From assembly GCF_017298635.1 (NCBI RefSeq), contig NZ_CP071182.1, forward strand, positions 4,688,001 to 4,752,000: a DNA stretch of 64,000 nucleotides. Direction: 5' to 3'. This stretch comes from Paenalicyclobacillus mengziensis (lineage in GTDB: Bacteria > Bacillota > Bacilli > Alicyclobacillales > Alicyclobacillaceae). The position numbers were made by a program, and so were the translations under genes. Below the pieces are notes generated by a model. The model did not search any database and was not told the origin of the DNA. It saw only the letters and a program-made list of their open reading frames with translations. Below are positions 55,145-63,228 of the stretch, piece by piece. The stretch's first letter is position 1, and every line of letters begins with the position of its first letter.

Positions 55145-57039
55145 ATAGCCTCTCGGCATTGAGATGTTGAAAAATGACATAAGACAGGCCAAATGCCAAT
55201 TTAACACTGGGAATTGTAGTGTATGATCGTGGTTCTTTGAAAAAAGGGTATAGGAAAGAAAGCGACGACGGTCCGATTTTTGCAAATAGTCCTCGCTGGG
55301 ATGGTAGGATAGGGTTAGTCTCAGGCTGACAGGAGCGTCGACCTTAGGTCGAGATTTGTCTCTTGGTACCAAGCGTCAATATGTTGACACATGGCAATAC
55401 CGTAGGTGCGAATGGCCCACATCATGGTACTGCGGTGCTTGGCAGCTTCGAGCTGATAATCCTCTTTTTCTCGCTTGTTACACCGTTCGCAGGTGGTTCT
55501 GCGTTTATAGACACTGGCCCATTCGTCGCTGTCACGAGCGACAAATGGGAACAAGCGAGGATTATCCTTGGTGTATGTATATACACATCTTCCATAAGGT
55601 GAGTCGGAACAGGGTGTATCACAGGTCACCTTCCTGTTCTGAATGAGTGGACAGCGAAACTTGCGGCGACCGCGGGTGTGGTCGTATCCATCATCTTTCA
55701 TCCTCAGCCCATGGCTACAAATTGGAGTTCCGTCTGCTGAAATGGCAATGTCATTTTTGTACTTTCTCTGCCCCGTTGATCGCTGATTGAGGTCAATGAA
55801 TGGTATGACTTGCTCAGACTGCAGGAATTCATAAATCGGCATCGCGTCGTGTGCAGAGTCGAGAATCATCTTAGACCATGTATAGTCAGGGAACCGCTGC
55901 TTAAACTCGAAAGCACTTACTACCCAGGAAGAGGCGTCGTGGCGAGAGGCTCGTTGCAGTCGTGGATAGAGTGGCAGGTCATAAGGACTGTCAGCAGCTA
56001 CTAGCATGTAGAGATGATAGCCAAAGAAGTACCGGCCTCGGTGGCTGTCCCAGCCAATGTCACAGTCGGGTTGGGAGAACTCACGATGACAGGAGCATTG
56101 TTCGATTCCTTGCTCACGGCAAGAGCAAATTCGTTTACTGCGAACTTGAGCCGCTGTATGCACAGGTGTTCCATCTGCGGCAATGGCAAGGCTGTGAATG
56201 TCACCAAGCAATCTAAGTGTGGCAGACACGGAAAGGAACTGCTCCTTGAATAGGCTGAGTAAAGTATCAAAAGGTTGGTACGCGACAGGCGAACGTTTCT
56301 GCAGTTGAGCAATGAGCTTCCCAATTTTGTTGGGCGTGGTAGTTGGAGCTTTTTCTCCTTGTTTCTTGCCACGCTTAGGCTTCTTGCGTTTGAGTCGTCG
56401 CTTGGGGGACGTGTTGGCAGCGGTGGAATTCCACAGCCTTTTGAAGAACTCATAGAACGTGCCAACGCCAGGTGTGTGACCATACTCAAATCCGCTGAGG
56501 ATTGCATAAAGCGGGATTCGACGCAGGTCGTTAACCCAACGGGAAATGGAGGTCTGGCCGACCTCAAGCATGAGCAGGTATGAACGCAACAGTCGAGCAG
56601 GGTCGAAGGCCATGGGGCCACGGGATGAGTAGGTCTGTTTCAGGATGTTGAACGTACCTGAGAGATCTGTAATCCAAAACTTCGTGACAAGAGGCCAGTC
56701 ATGTGCAACGAAGAGAAGGGTGCCATCGGCGTAGTGAAGACGCAGTTGCTGTTGAACAAAGGATTGGTACTCCTGATGGGACTGAATACAAGGTAACATA
56801 ACGCGACCCCGTTTCGATGAGAGATAGAGCGGTTAGGCCCTTCTCGGCGATTGTTGGGGTGCTTTCAAAAAGTCAAGTCCTTTTATGATGATTTCACTAA
56901 CTAGTCACGGCTCACAAACTGTAATCCTGTTTTGGATATTTGTTACAAGTGTGACCAAGCGGAAAGTTGGAGGGAATTAACAAAACCCCACGGCCAAAAA
57001 CCTTGAGTAATCAATAAGGTTCAAATGCCGAGAGGCTAT
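55145..57039 (-). mobile_element. Insertion sequence copy 2, 1,895 bp
   Basis: Same ends and length as the element at 1520-3414, shifted by exactly 53,625 bp, with an identical transposase. The target duplication is TATT (55141-55144 and 57040-57043). Because the duplication differs from that of copy 1, the two are separate insertions and not the ends of one composite transposon. It lies between the response regulator and the oxidase-assembly genes, in the same orientation as copy 1. Confidence 0.95.
55321..56799 (-). CDS. DDE transposase of IS copy 2
   Basis: 492 residues, identical to the transposase at 1696-3174, including D209, D314 and the Y431-R434-E438-K445 signature. The identity points to recent transposition. 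Confidence 0.92.
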   Translation of the reverse strand: MLPCIQSHQEYQSFVQQQLRLHYADGTLLFVAHDWPLVTKFWITDLSGTFNILKQTYSSRGPMAFDPARLLRSYLLMLEVGQTSISRWVNDLRRIPLYAILSGFEYGHTPGVGTFYEFFKRLWNSTAANTSPKRRLKRKKPKRGKKQGEKAPTTTPNKIGKLIAQLQKRSPVAYQPFDTLLSLFKEQFLSVSATLRLLGDIHSLAIAADGTPVHTAAQVRSKRICSCREQGIEQCSCHREFSQPDCDIGWDSHRGRYFFGYHLYMLVAADSPYDLPLYPRLQRASRHDASSWVVSAFEFKQRFPDYTWSKMILDSAHDAMPIYEFLQSEQVIPFIDLNQRSTGQRKYKNDIAISADGTPICSHGLRMKDDGYDHTRGRRKFRCPLIQNRKVTCDTPCSDSPYGRCVYTYTKDNPRLFPFVARDSDEWASVYKRRTTCERCNKREKEDYQLEAAKHRSTMMWAIRTYGIAMCQHIDAWYQETNLDLRSTLLSA

Positions 57040-57063
57040 TATTTACAGAGGAGGGAATGGAAA

Positions 57064-58059
57064 TTGGCGTTTGACACCGTGCTATCTGGTAGATTTCAAC
57101 CGGATAAACTGGCACACGCCAAGGTTCGGAAAGGCTCAAACCGTGTTGCAGCGTTGCTCCGGTGGGGAATTGGCCTCTTTTGGATTCTTGCGGGTATTCT
57201 ACAATTTCAGCCTTTGATGTTTACTCCGGATTTTTACGAATGGTATCCTCCGTCTATTATGGAAAGCACAATTCAGTCTACAGCTGATGGCCAGCCTCAT
57301 CTGGTTGTGACCCTGGTCCATTTCGGGTCTAGTGTGTGGGCAACTCATCCCATTTTATTTAACGTTCTGGCAGCAACGCTACAGCTTTGCATCGGACTGG
57401 CCATGATTTTTGGACCGACACGAATCATTCGTATAGGACTCTGGGTCTCGGTGATATGGGGTGCGCTGGTATGGCTGATGGGTGAGGCTTTCGGCGGCGT
57501 TTTTGGTGGCTCAAGTTACTTTGACGGGTTTCCCGGTGCTGCATTGCTATATGTAATTTCAGCTTTCTTGCTACTCGCTTTCGCGTTCCGAGAAAATTCG
57601 TTCCTAGCACTGCGAACCTCACTGCGTTACCTTGTCACTGCCTATTGGTTTGTTGTCGCGTTTCTTCAAGTCATTCCGAGTAGTGGATTTTGGGATCCGA
57701 GCACTTTGATGGCACCGTTTGCAAACGAGGCTGCGCAGCCGGGCCCGGCCTTTCTCGCACGTCCTGTCGAGTGGTTTGCGCTGTTCACGCAATCAAACAC
57801 CGGGGCTATCAACGCGGTGATGATTTTGCTGATGGTTATTATGGCTTTTTTGACATTGCTCGATTTATGGAACAAGGCAACGATAACCATCGCTGTAGCA
57901 TGGTTACTATGGTCTTGGTGGTTTGGACAAGGGTTTGGCGCAATCTTTACCGGATCTGGTACAGACCCAAATAGTATCCCAGTCATCGCTCTGTGGATGC
58001 TGTGTCTCTGGGGAGTTCGTTTTCGTGGGAGACCTGGTGGACACCACTCTGGAGTCTGA
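57064..58059 (+). CDS. Multi-pass membrane protein of unknown function
   Basis: 331 residues from TTG 57064, chosen because GAGGAGGG lies about 8 nt upstream; the frame also runs back into the IS (ATG 57025), but that part is IS sequence. About eight hydrophobic helices, rich in Trp, with a large loop (FYEWYPPSIMESTIQSTADGQPH) after the first. I recognise no family. It heads a run of ctaG and two SCO genes, so a part in cytochrome oxidase assembly or copper handling is a fair inference. IS copy 2 has cut it from its upstream DNA. Confidence 0.72.
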   Translation: MAFDTVLSGRFQPDKLAHAKVRKGSNRVAALLRWGIGLFWILAGILQFQPLMFTPDFYEWYPPSIMESTIQSTADGQPHLVVTLVHFGSSVWATHPILFNVLAATLQLCIGLAMIFGPTRIIRIGLWVSVIWGALVWLMGEAFGGVFGGSSYFDGFPGAALLYVISAFLLLAFAFRENSFLALRTSLRYLVTAYWFVVAFLQVIPSSGFWDPSTLMAPFANEAAQPGPAFLARPVEWFALFTQSNTGAINAVMILLMVIMAFLTLLDLWNKATITIAVAWLLWSWWFGQGFGAIFTGSGTDPNSIPVIALWMLCLWGVRFRGRPGGHHSGV

Positions 58060-58092
58060 GGCAGGAATCATCATAATGATAGAAAAAGGCTG

Positions 58093-58905
58093 GTGACCAT
58101 TTTGTCAGGAGTATTTGCGAATGCTCCGTTTACCGATTTGTGGCAACCAAAAATTATGGTAACGGCGGCAGTTCTGCAAGTTTTGTACTTACTTTTAACG
58201 CATGGAAACGTCGCGGAACGCCTTTATCAGAAACGTCATGTGACGAACAAAAGGCAAACCCTGTCTTTCATCATTGGATGCTGGATCATGTATTTTTCAT
58301 TTGCCGGACCGCTGGATTATCTTTCGGATAATTATATCTTTAGTGCCCACATGGTTCAGCACATGATTGAAATCGTGATTATGACTCCGCTTATCCTAAA
58401 AGGATTACCTGCAGGTTTTTATGAGAATCTACTAAGCGTACGCGGACTCGGGAGAGTGCTGCGGATATGGGGTCACCCGCTCGTAGCGGGAGCCGTGTTT
58501 AATTTAATTCTGGCGATTTTTCATTCTCCATATCTGTATAATCTTGCATTAGAGAATGAAAATTTTCACTTGTTCGAACACACAGTCTTTTTCGTTATCG
58601 CTTCTTTTATGTGGGCCCCTCTGATCATCAAGCTACCGAGTGTACGGGAACTGACAAATGGTCAGAAACTACTTTATCTGCTTTATAACTACAACCTGAT
58701 GATGCCAATTGTTATACTTCTGTTAATATCAAATCATCCTTGGTACAGCTTCTATGTTCATGCACCGCGATTAGCATCGTGGTTGACTCCAATGGCCGAT
58801 ATGCAACTAGGAGCTATTATTATGATGGTTTTTATGGCAGGCGCCTATCTCACCTACGCAATTTCGGCCTATACAAAGCAGGACGAATCGATTTGGTATC
58901 AGTGA
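58093..58905 (+). CDS. ctaG: Cytochrome c oxidase assembly protein CtaG (caa3 type)
   Basis: 270 residues with about seven membrane helices: a first helix after FTDLWQPKIMV, DNYIFSAHMVQHMIEIVIMTPLIL (histidine-rich, expected for the copper-handling family), HLFEHTVFFVIASFMWAPLI, and a terminal helix. It matches the CtaG_caa3 family needed for caa3 oxidase assembly in Bacillus. The start GTG 58093 is 33 bp after the preceding gene. SCO-type genes follow. Confidence 0.88.
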   Translation: MTILSGVFANAPFTDLWQPKIMVTAAVLQVLYLLLTHGNVAERLYQKRHVTNKRQTLSFIIGCWIMYFSFAGPLDYLSDNYIFSAHMVQHMIEIVIMTPLILKGLPAGFYENLLSVRGLGRVLRIWGHPLVAGAVFNLILAIFHSPYLYNLALENENFHLFEHTVFFVIASFMWAPLIIKLPSVRELTNGQKLLYLLYNYNLMMPIVILLLISNHPWYSFYVHAPRLASWLTPMADMQLGAIIMMVFMAGAYLTYAISAYTKQDESIWYQ

Positions 58906-58995
58906 GCTGGCGACACGAATTTTCTGCGGTGTAGCCAGCGGATTCAAGGTGTGAAAAATCCGACAACGACATATATAAAGAAAGTGGTGTGATGT

Positions 58996-60204
58996 GTGAA
59001 AGACAATCAAGAAAAAGACAATCAAGGAAAAGACAATCAAGGAAAAGACAATCCCGGGAGAATGAAACAATGGTTGTATCCGGTTGCAGCGATGGTGGCC
59101 GTCGTTGTGGTCGCTGGAGTAGCCTTTAGTGCTTCCCACATAGGAAAAGCTGAGCAGGTACAGACGGTAGCAGCAGTCAACGTCAATAATAGTAGCTCGA
59201 GTGCGAACAGTGTGGTCGACCCAGGGGCGTCCCTAGCTGGCAGGCCCGCTCCTCAGTTTACTCTGACCGATCAATTCGGGAAGAAGGTATCTCTCAGTCA
59301 ATTCAAAGGCAAGGTTGTTATCCTTGCCTTCGTCGACAGTCAGTGCACAACCATTTGTCCCTTGACCACAGAGAGTATGATGCGCGCACTTCAGATGCTA
59401 GGACCAAATGCTGCAAGCCATGTTCAACTCCTTGGCATCAACGCAAACCCACAGGCAATTTCTGTGTCTGACGTGATGACGTACTCCAAGAATCACAACA
59501 TGGTCAACTCCTGGCACTTCCTCACGGGGTCGCTTAGTCAGTTGAAGTCGTTGTGGAAGAAATATTATATCTATGACCAGATCGTGAAAGGACAAATTGA
59601 TCATACACCTGCACTTTATATTATCGGTCCAAACGGAAAAGAACAGTACCTGTTCTTGACACCTTCACAGTATGCCGCTGTTGACGCGCAGGCAAGCGTT
59701 TTAGCGCACCAAGTCGCGAAGTTCCTGCCGGCCTCAGTGAAGCCACAGTTAAAGTCAGTCGCATACCACGCTTCAACCATTGGGCCGGATATCCAAACAG
59801 CCCTGCCACTGGCGGATGGTCAAGGCAACGCATACATCGGGCCAGGACACCCTCAACTACTCGTTTATTTCGCCAGTTGGGCTCCGAACGTTGAAGCAAA
59901 CCTGAAGGCTCTCGACCAGTACGCTGGCACAAAGGGCGCTCCCGACACCTTTGCCATTGACGTCCTACCGACAGAGCCAAACAATCAACCGAATCAGAGT
60001 CTTCTTAAGGCGGTCTCGCCGAAGCACTATCAAATAGCACTTGATGAGACAGGAAACGTGACAGACGCCTACAATGTGACGGACCTGATGTGGGTGACAC
60101 TGACAGATGGCAGAGGTCACATCATCTGGAGCCACGACGGATGGGTTCCGATTCACACACTGGCTGCCAAAGTGAAGTCAGCTTTGCAGAAAGCCAACGG
60201 GTAG
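58996..60204 (+). CDS. SCO1/SenC protein with an extra C-terminal thioredoxin-like domain
   Basis: 402 residues from GTG 58996. The N-terminus is four 15-bp repeats (KDNQE/KDNQG/KDNQG/KDNPG), then one membrane helix (about 26-46) and a Ser/Asn linker. The SCO domain has the copper ligands C117 and C121 (CTTIC) and H203 (IDHTPALYI). A second thioredoxin fold (about 265-400; PQLLVYFASWAPNVEANLKAL) has lost the CxxC pair (WAPN where WCxxC is expected). It should deliver copper to subunit II of the oxidase outside the membrane. Typical SCO proteins are about 200 residues. Confidence 0.85.
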   Translation: MKDNQEKDNQGKDNQGKDNPGRMKQWLYPVAAMVAVVVVAGVAFSASHIGKAEQVQTVAAVNVNNSSSSANSVVDPGASLAGRPAPQFTLTDQFGKKVSLSQFKGKVVILAFVDSQCTTICPLTTESMMRALQMLGPNAASHVQLLGINANPQAISVSDVMTYSKNHNMVNSWHFLTGSLSQLKSLWKKYYIYDQIVKGQIDHTPALYIIGPNGKEQYLFLTPSQYAAVDAQASVLAHQVAKFLPASVKPQLKSVAYHASTIGPDIQTALPLADGQGNAYIGPGHPQLLVYFASWAPNVEANLKALDQYAGTKGAPDTFAIDVLPTEPNNQPNQSLLKAVSPKHYQIALDETGNVTDAYNVTDLMWVTLTDGRGHIIWSHDGWVPIHTLAAKVKSALQKANG

Positions 60205-60278
60205 TGGGCATGGTACCGCGTTATGGTTGGGATGAGCCAGCATGAGTAGTACGGAGCCACGAATAGGGGTGAGACTAC

Positions 60279-60905
60279 TTGAAAAATCAAAAATGGTGGA
60301 ATCTCACTTTTTATGGAACAATTTCAGTTGTTGGCCTTGGTGTCATTGGCGGCCTCGTCTATATGTGGAAAGAAGCTACAGGTACACTTCCCGTCGCTGG
60401 TCAGGCTCCGGCATTTACTGCCACAAACGTAAACGGTCAATCCGTGTCGTTGAACAAGCTTCAGGGCAAGGTCGTTCTCATGACGTGGTACTATACCCAT
60501 TGTACAGACGCATGTCCCCTGACAATGTATCGATTTGAGCAAGTACAACAACAGTTGGAGAAACAGGGTGTCTTCGCTAAAAAGGTCGTTCTAATTGCAA
60601 TGACACTTGACCCGAACCGTGACACAATGCCTGTTATACGGCAGTATGGAGAACACTTTCACGCGAACTTTTCGGGCTGGTACTTTCTTCGCACCAATGA
60701 GTCACAGACTTTGAAAATCCTCAACGCCTGGGGCATCCAAGCCAAGCCAAGTACAGATAAAGAGTTCATTGAGCATACGTCAAAAACCGTACTCATTGAT
60801 GAGTACGGTAATATACGTGCCGAGTACAACACTGCGAATCTGAATCCGCAGACAATCACAGCAAATATTGACAGCCTCGTATCTCGGATGAATTGGAAAC
60901 TGTAG
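60279..60905 (+). CDS. SCO-family copper chaperone/thiol protein
   Basis: 208 residues from TTG 60279 (GGGGTGAG upstream). One N-terminal membrane helix (about 10-29), then the SCO domain with C75 and C79 (THCTDACP) and H166 (FIEHTSKTVLID), the three copper ligands. It is of normal length, unlike the longer SCO upstream, and lies 74 bp after it. The two may work in sequence in CuA assembly. Confidence 0.9.
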   Translation: MKNQKWWNLTFYGTISVVGLGVIGGLVYMWKEATGTLPVAGQAPAFTATNVNGQSVSLNKLQGKVVLMTWYYTHCTDACPLTMYRFEQVQQQLEKQGVFAKKVVLIAMTLDPNRDTMPVIRQYGEHFHANFSGWYFLRTNESQTLKILNAWGIQAKPSTDKEFIEHTSKTVLIDEYGNIRAEYNTANLNPQTITANIDSLVSRMNWKL

Positions 60906-60984
60906 GATGATAGTTTTGCAGTCTGAGAGGATAAAATGTCTCCCATTGACCTTTTCACGTACGTTACACCTGATGGTTTTCGCC

Positions 60985-61062
60985 GATAACGAGCTGGCAA
61001 CGCGCTATTCAACTCTACCTGAAACAGCTTCCGAGAAAATAACGCGTCCCTGGCGCGCTATC
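60985..61062. repeat. Hairpin array D: two 25-nt hairpins
   Basis: Elements start at 60985 (GATAACGAG, loop CTGGCAA, CGCGCTATT) and 61038 (AATAACGCG, loop TCCCTGG, CGCGCTATC), 53 bp apart with a 28-nt spacer. They fill the space between the convergent SCO and M24 genes. Confidence 0.88.
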
Positions 61063-61085
61063 AACTATAGCAAGCGTGAGTGGCG

Positions 61086-62342
61086 TTACAACACCAAGAT
61101 ATCTGGCAGCTCCATTCTCACATCATGCACATGATTTACGCCATCGATTTCATCGACATCAACTCCCCCATTCACACCATCTACGGTGACGGTGGTTAAG
61201 GGAAAATCGTCTGTCCGTGTCAGTATTTCGACATTCCCATCGGTGACCAGCGCGGTCTCCTCTGCTTTTACACCTCGAATACTCGGATTCCAGGCGAGCA
61301 GAATATTTGGCTGTAACTTCCACTCCGATTCCGCAACGGCACGAATCTCGCGAGACTGATAGCCTGCTACCCCGCCTTGATGATGGAACTGCCACTCATC
61401 GGGATACCCTTCCCGGGCGTACTGCTGGACGCCTCGAGTAAACACGCTGCCAAGGGTCTGGCCGACACGCGAGGGGCGCGAGGCGGCCAAAAAGGCCGCT
61501 TCAACGCGCAGCACCGACTGGTATCTCCGCAGCAATTCGGAAGGTACCGGTCCAAAATGAAACATCCTCGTCGCTGAAAACACCATACCAGCGCGGCGCC
61601 CACCTACTGACACAATCGCGTACTGATGGATGCGCTGCTCGGTTGGCAAAAGGTGGCGAAACTGCTGTGCCCGCTCTTCATTTCCCACAAGGTTGACAAT
61701 CGGCTCAATTCCGCGCGTCAGACATGCCTTGGACAGCCGTGCCGCGACAGAAAGTTCGCTCTCACCACGGACCGCCTGCAAGCAAGTTTCTTCAAGGGAC
61801 TCAGCCAGTAATCGGCCAATCTTCCTTGCCGCCAACACCCTATCCGCCTCAAGTGTCATCCGAAGCTCGCGCATCTCACCAGACAGGAACGTATCTCCAA
61901 CAACCCCAGGTTGATTGAGCCACGATTGTATCTGACCCTGCCTGGCGGCGTCATCGTACCACGAATGCACATGGGTCTCATCGACCAGAAGGCCTTCTTC
62001 CAACTCGATCCGCTTCGCCTCAATGTTGTTTACAAGGGCTTCCACGCGGGTCATGGAGACGTAAATGGCGGCACACGCGGTCTCGCCTACAACGTTGATG
62101 TGATAACGTCCGCTAAACAGCCAAGCGACGTTCGGCTCCTGTGTAAGTAAAACCCCGTTCAACTGTCGCTGACGCAGGAGTTCGCGCACCTTATCGAGAC
62201 GTTCACGGTGGCACCGAACTTTCTCATTAGAGCGCACGCTGGCAGTCAGAACTTCCTCGCCGAAGTGCACGCTTGCAGTCGGGACTCCTTGACCGAAGTG
62301 CTCGCTCACAGTCGGCACTCCTTGCCCCAGGCTTTTCTCCAC
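61086..62342 (-). CDS. M24 (creatinase/aminopeptidase P) family homologue
   Basis: 418 residues from GTG 62342; AAGGAG lies 8 nt upstream inside the end of iolB, and the two genes overlap by a few bases, so they are translationally coupled. The N-terminus consists of 11-residue repeats. The creatinase N-domain (VRELLRQRQLNGVLLTQEPNVAWLFSGRY) and a C-terminal pita-bread fold are clear, but the usual metal ligands are not: SVGGRRAG stands where DxG...D is expected, and HHQGGVAGY and KAEETALVT replace the His and Glu motifs. It may be a non-metal hydrolase or a binding protein in uronate or inositol catabolism. Confidence 0.75.
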   Translation of the reverse strand: MEKSLGQGVPTVSEHFGQGVPTASVHFGEEVLTASVRSNEKVRCHRERLDKVRELLRQRQLNGVLLTQEPNVAWLFSGRYHINVVGETACAAIYVSMTRVEALVNNIEAKRIELEEGLLVDETHVHSWYDDAARQGQIQSWLNQPGVVGDTFLSGEMRELRMTLEADRVLAARKIGRLLAESLEETCLQAVRGESELSVAARLSKACLTRGIEPIVNLVGNEERAQQFRHLLPTEQRIHQYAIVSVGGRRAGMVFSATRMFHFGPVPSELLRRYQSVLRVEAAFLAASRPSRVGQTLGSVFTRGVQQYAREGYPDEWQFHHQGGVAGYQSREIRAVAESEWKLQPNILLAWNPSIRGVKAEETALVTDGNVEILTRTDDFPLTTVTVDGVNGGVDVDEIDGVNHVHDVRMELPDILVL

Positions 62343-62360
62343 AATCAGGACTCCTTCACC
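62229..62360 (-). repeat. 33-bp repeat that copies a ribosome site and start codon
   Basis: Four units (62360-62328, 62327-62295, 62294-62262, 62261-62229) code GEGVLIVEKSL, GQGVPTVSEHF, GQGVPTASVHF and GEEVLTASVRS. Units 1 and 2 each contain AAGGAG-8 nt-GTG in frame (GTG at 62342 and 62309), so there are two ready translation starts. Units 3 and 4 have lost the GTG. Confidence 0.85.
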
Positions 62361-63142
62361 CAAGCGTAATCGGGGTCGTCATTTGGAATCATCACTCGGT
62401 CAATCTCCCCTGCCATCATCCAGAGATAGTAGAGTTTGTGTCCGCCAGCAGCGCAAACCGGATGATAGCCCCGTGGAATCAAGAAGGTGTCTCCGTTTTT
62501 GACACGGAATGTCTCGTCGATGCTACCATCCTTGGTATAGATAGATTGGAGGCCGAAGCCGTCGACGGGATCGAGCTGATAATAATAGACTTCCTCCATC
62601 TCCGCCTCGACGCCTGGTTGGTAACTGTCGTGCTTGTGCGGCGGGAAGCTCGACCAATTGCCTGGGTCGTTGAAGGTTTCACCGACGATGATGCGGTGAA
62701 CCTTGCCCTCCGCATTTTTCACCACGATATCGTGGACCGACCGTTGCCAGTTGTTTTTGCCAACGACCCTGTCCCAAACCTCATCCGGTTCAACCGCGAA
62801 TGCCTCGTACTGAGTCGGAGACGGGGTTCCGCAAAGCGCCGCACGAAGTTCTTCTGCTCCAGTGTTCGTGACAGTAAACGCTGAGCCCATCGGCAGATAA
62901 ACAGCGGTCGCCTTCTCTGCAAACACGTTCTTGCGCGATCCGGTGAACGTCTTCCCCGCCACTTCCACCTTCACCTTGCCACCAAGGAGAATGAAAACCT
63001 TCTCCTCCGCCTCCGTGTTCCCTTCATAGCTCTCGCCCTGCGCGAGGGTCAGTGTACCGAAACTCAGCAGCCTTAACTCGCCGTTGTCCTTGCCGACGAT
63101 TTCGTTGTACCCATTTACTTTTTGATTACGGACTACAAACAT
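62345..63142 (-). CDS. iolB: 5-deoxy-glucuronate isomerase
   Basis: 265 residues. A bicupin protein with RIIVGETFNDPGNWSSFPPHKHD (metal-binding His pair) and EEVYYYQLDPVDGFGLQ...DTFLIPRGYHPV, which are IolB hallmarks. It converts 5-deoxy-glucuronate to 5-dehydro-2-deoxygluconate in inositol breakdown. Its stop codon overlaps the leader of the M24 gene. The upstream gene is a uronate-type dehydrogenase. The rest of the iol pathway is outside the window. Confidence 0.92.
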   Translation of the reverse strand: MFVVRNQKVNGYNEIVGKDNGELRLLSFGTLTLAQGESYEGNTEAEEKVFILLGGKVKVEVAGKTFTGSRKNVFAEKATAVYLPMGSAFTVTNTGAEELRAALCGTPSPTQYEAFAVEPDEVWDRVVGKNNWQRSVHDIVVKNAEGKVHRIIVGETFNDPGNWSSFPPHKHDSYQPGVEAEMEEVYYYQLDPVDGFGLQSIYTKDGSIDETFRVKNGDTFLIPRGYHPVCAAGGHKLYYLWMMAGEIDRVMIPNDDPDYAWVKES

Positions 63143-63228
63143 GAGACGTCACTCCTTCTTGTAATGTGTTCGAGATGAACTTTTGGTGGTCGAGATGCAC
63201 TCTGGCGAAACCGACTACAACTGGCTCC

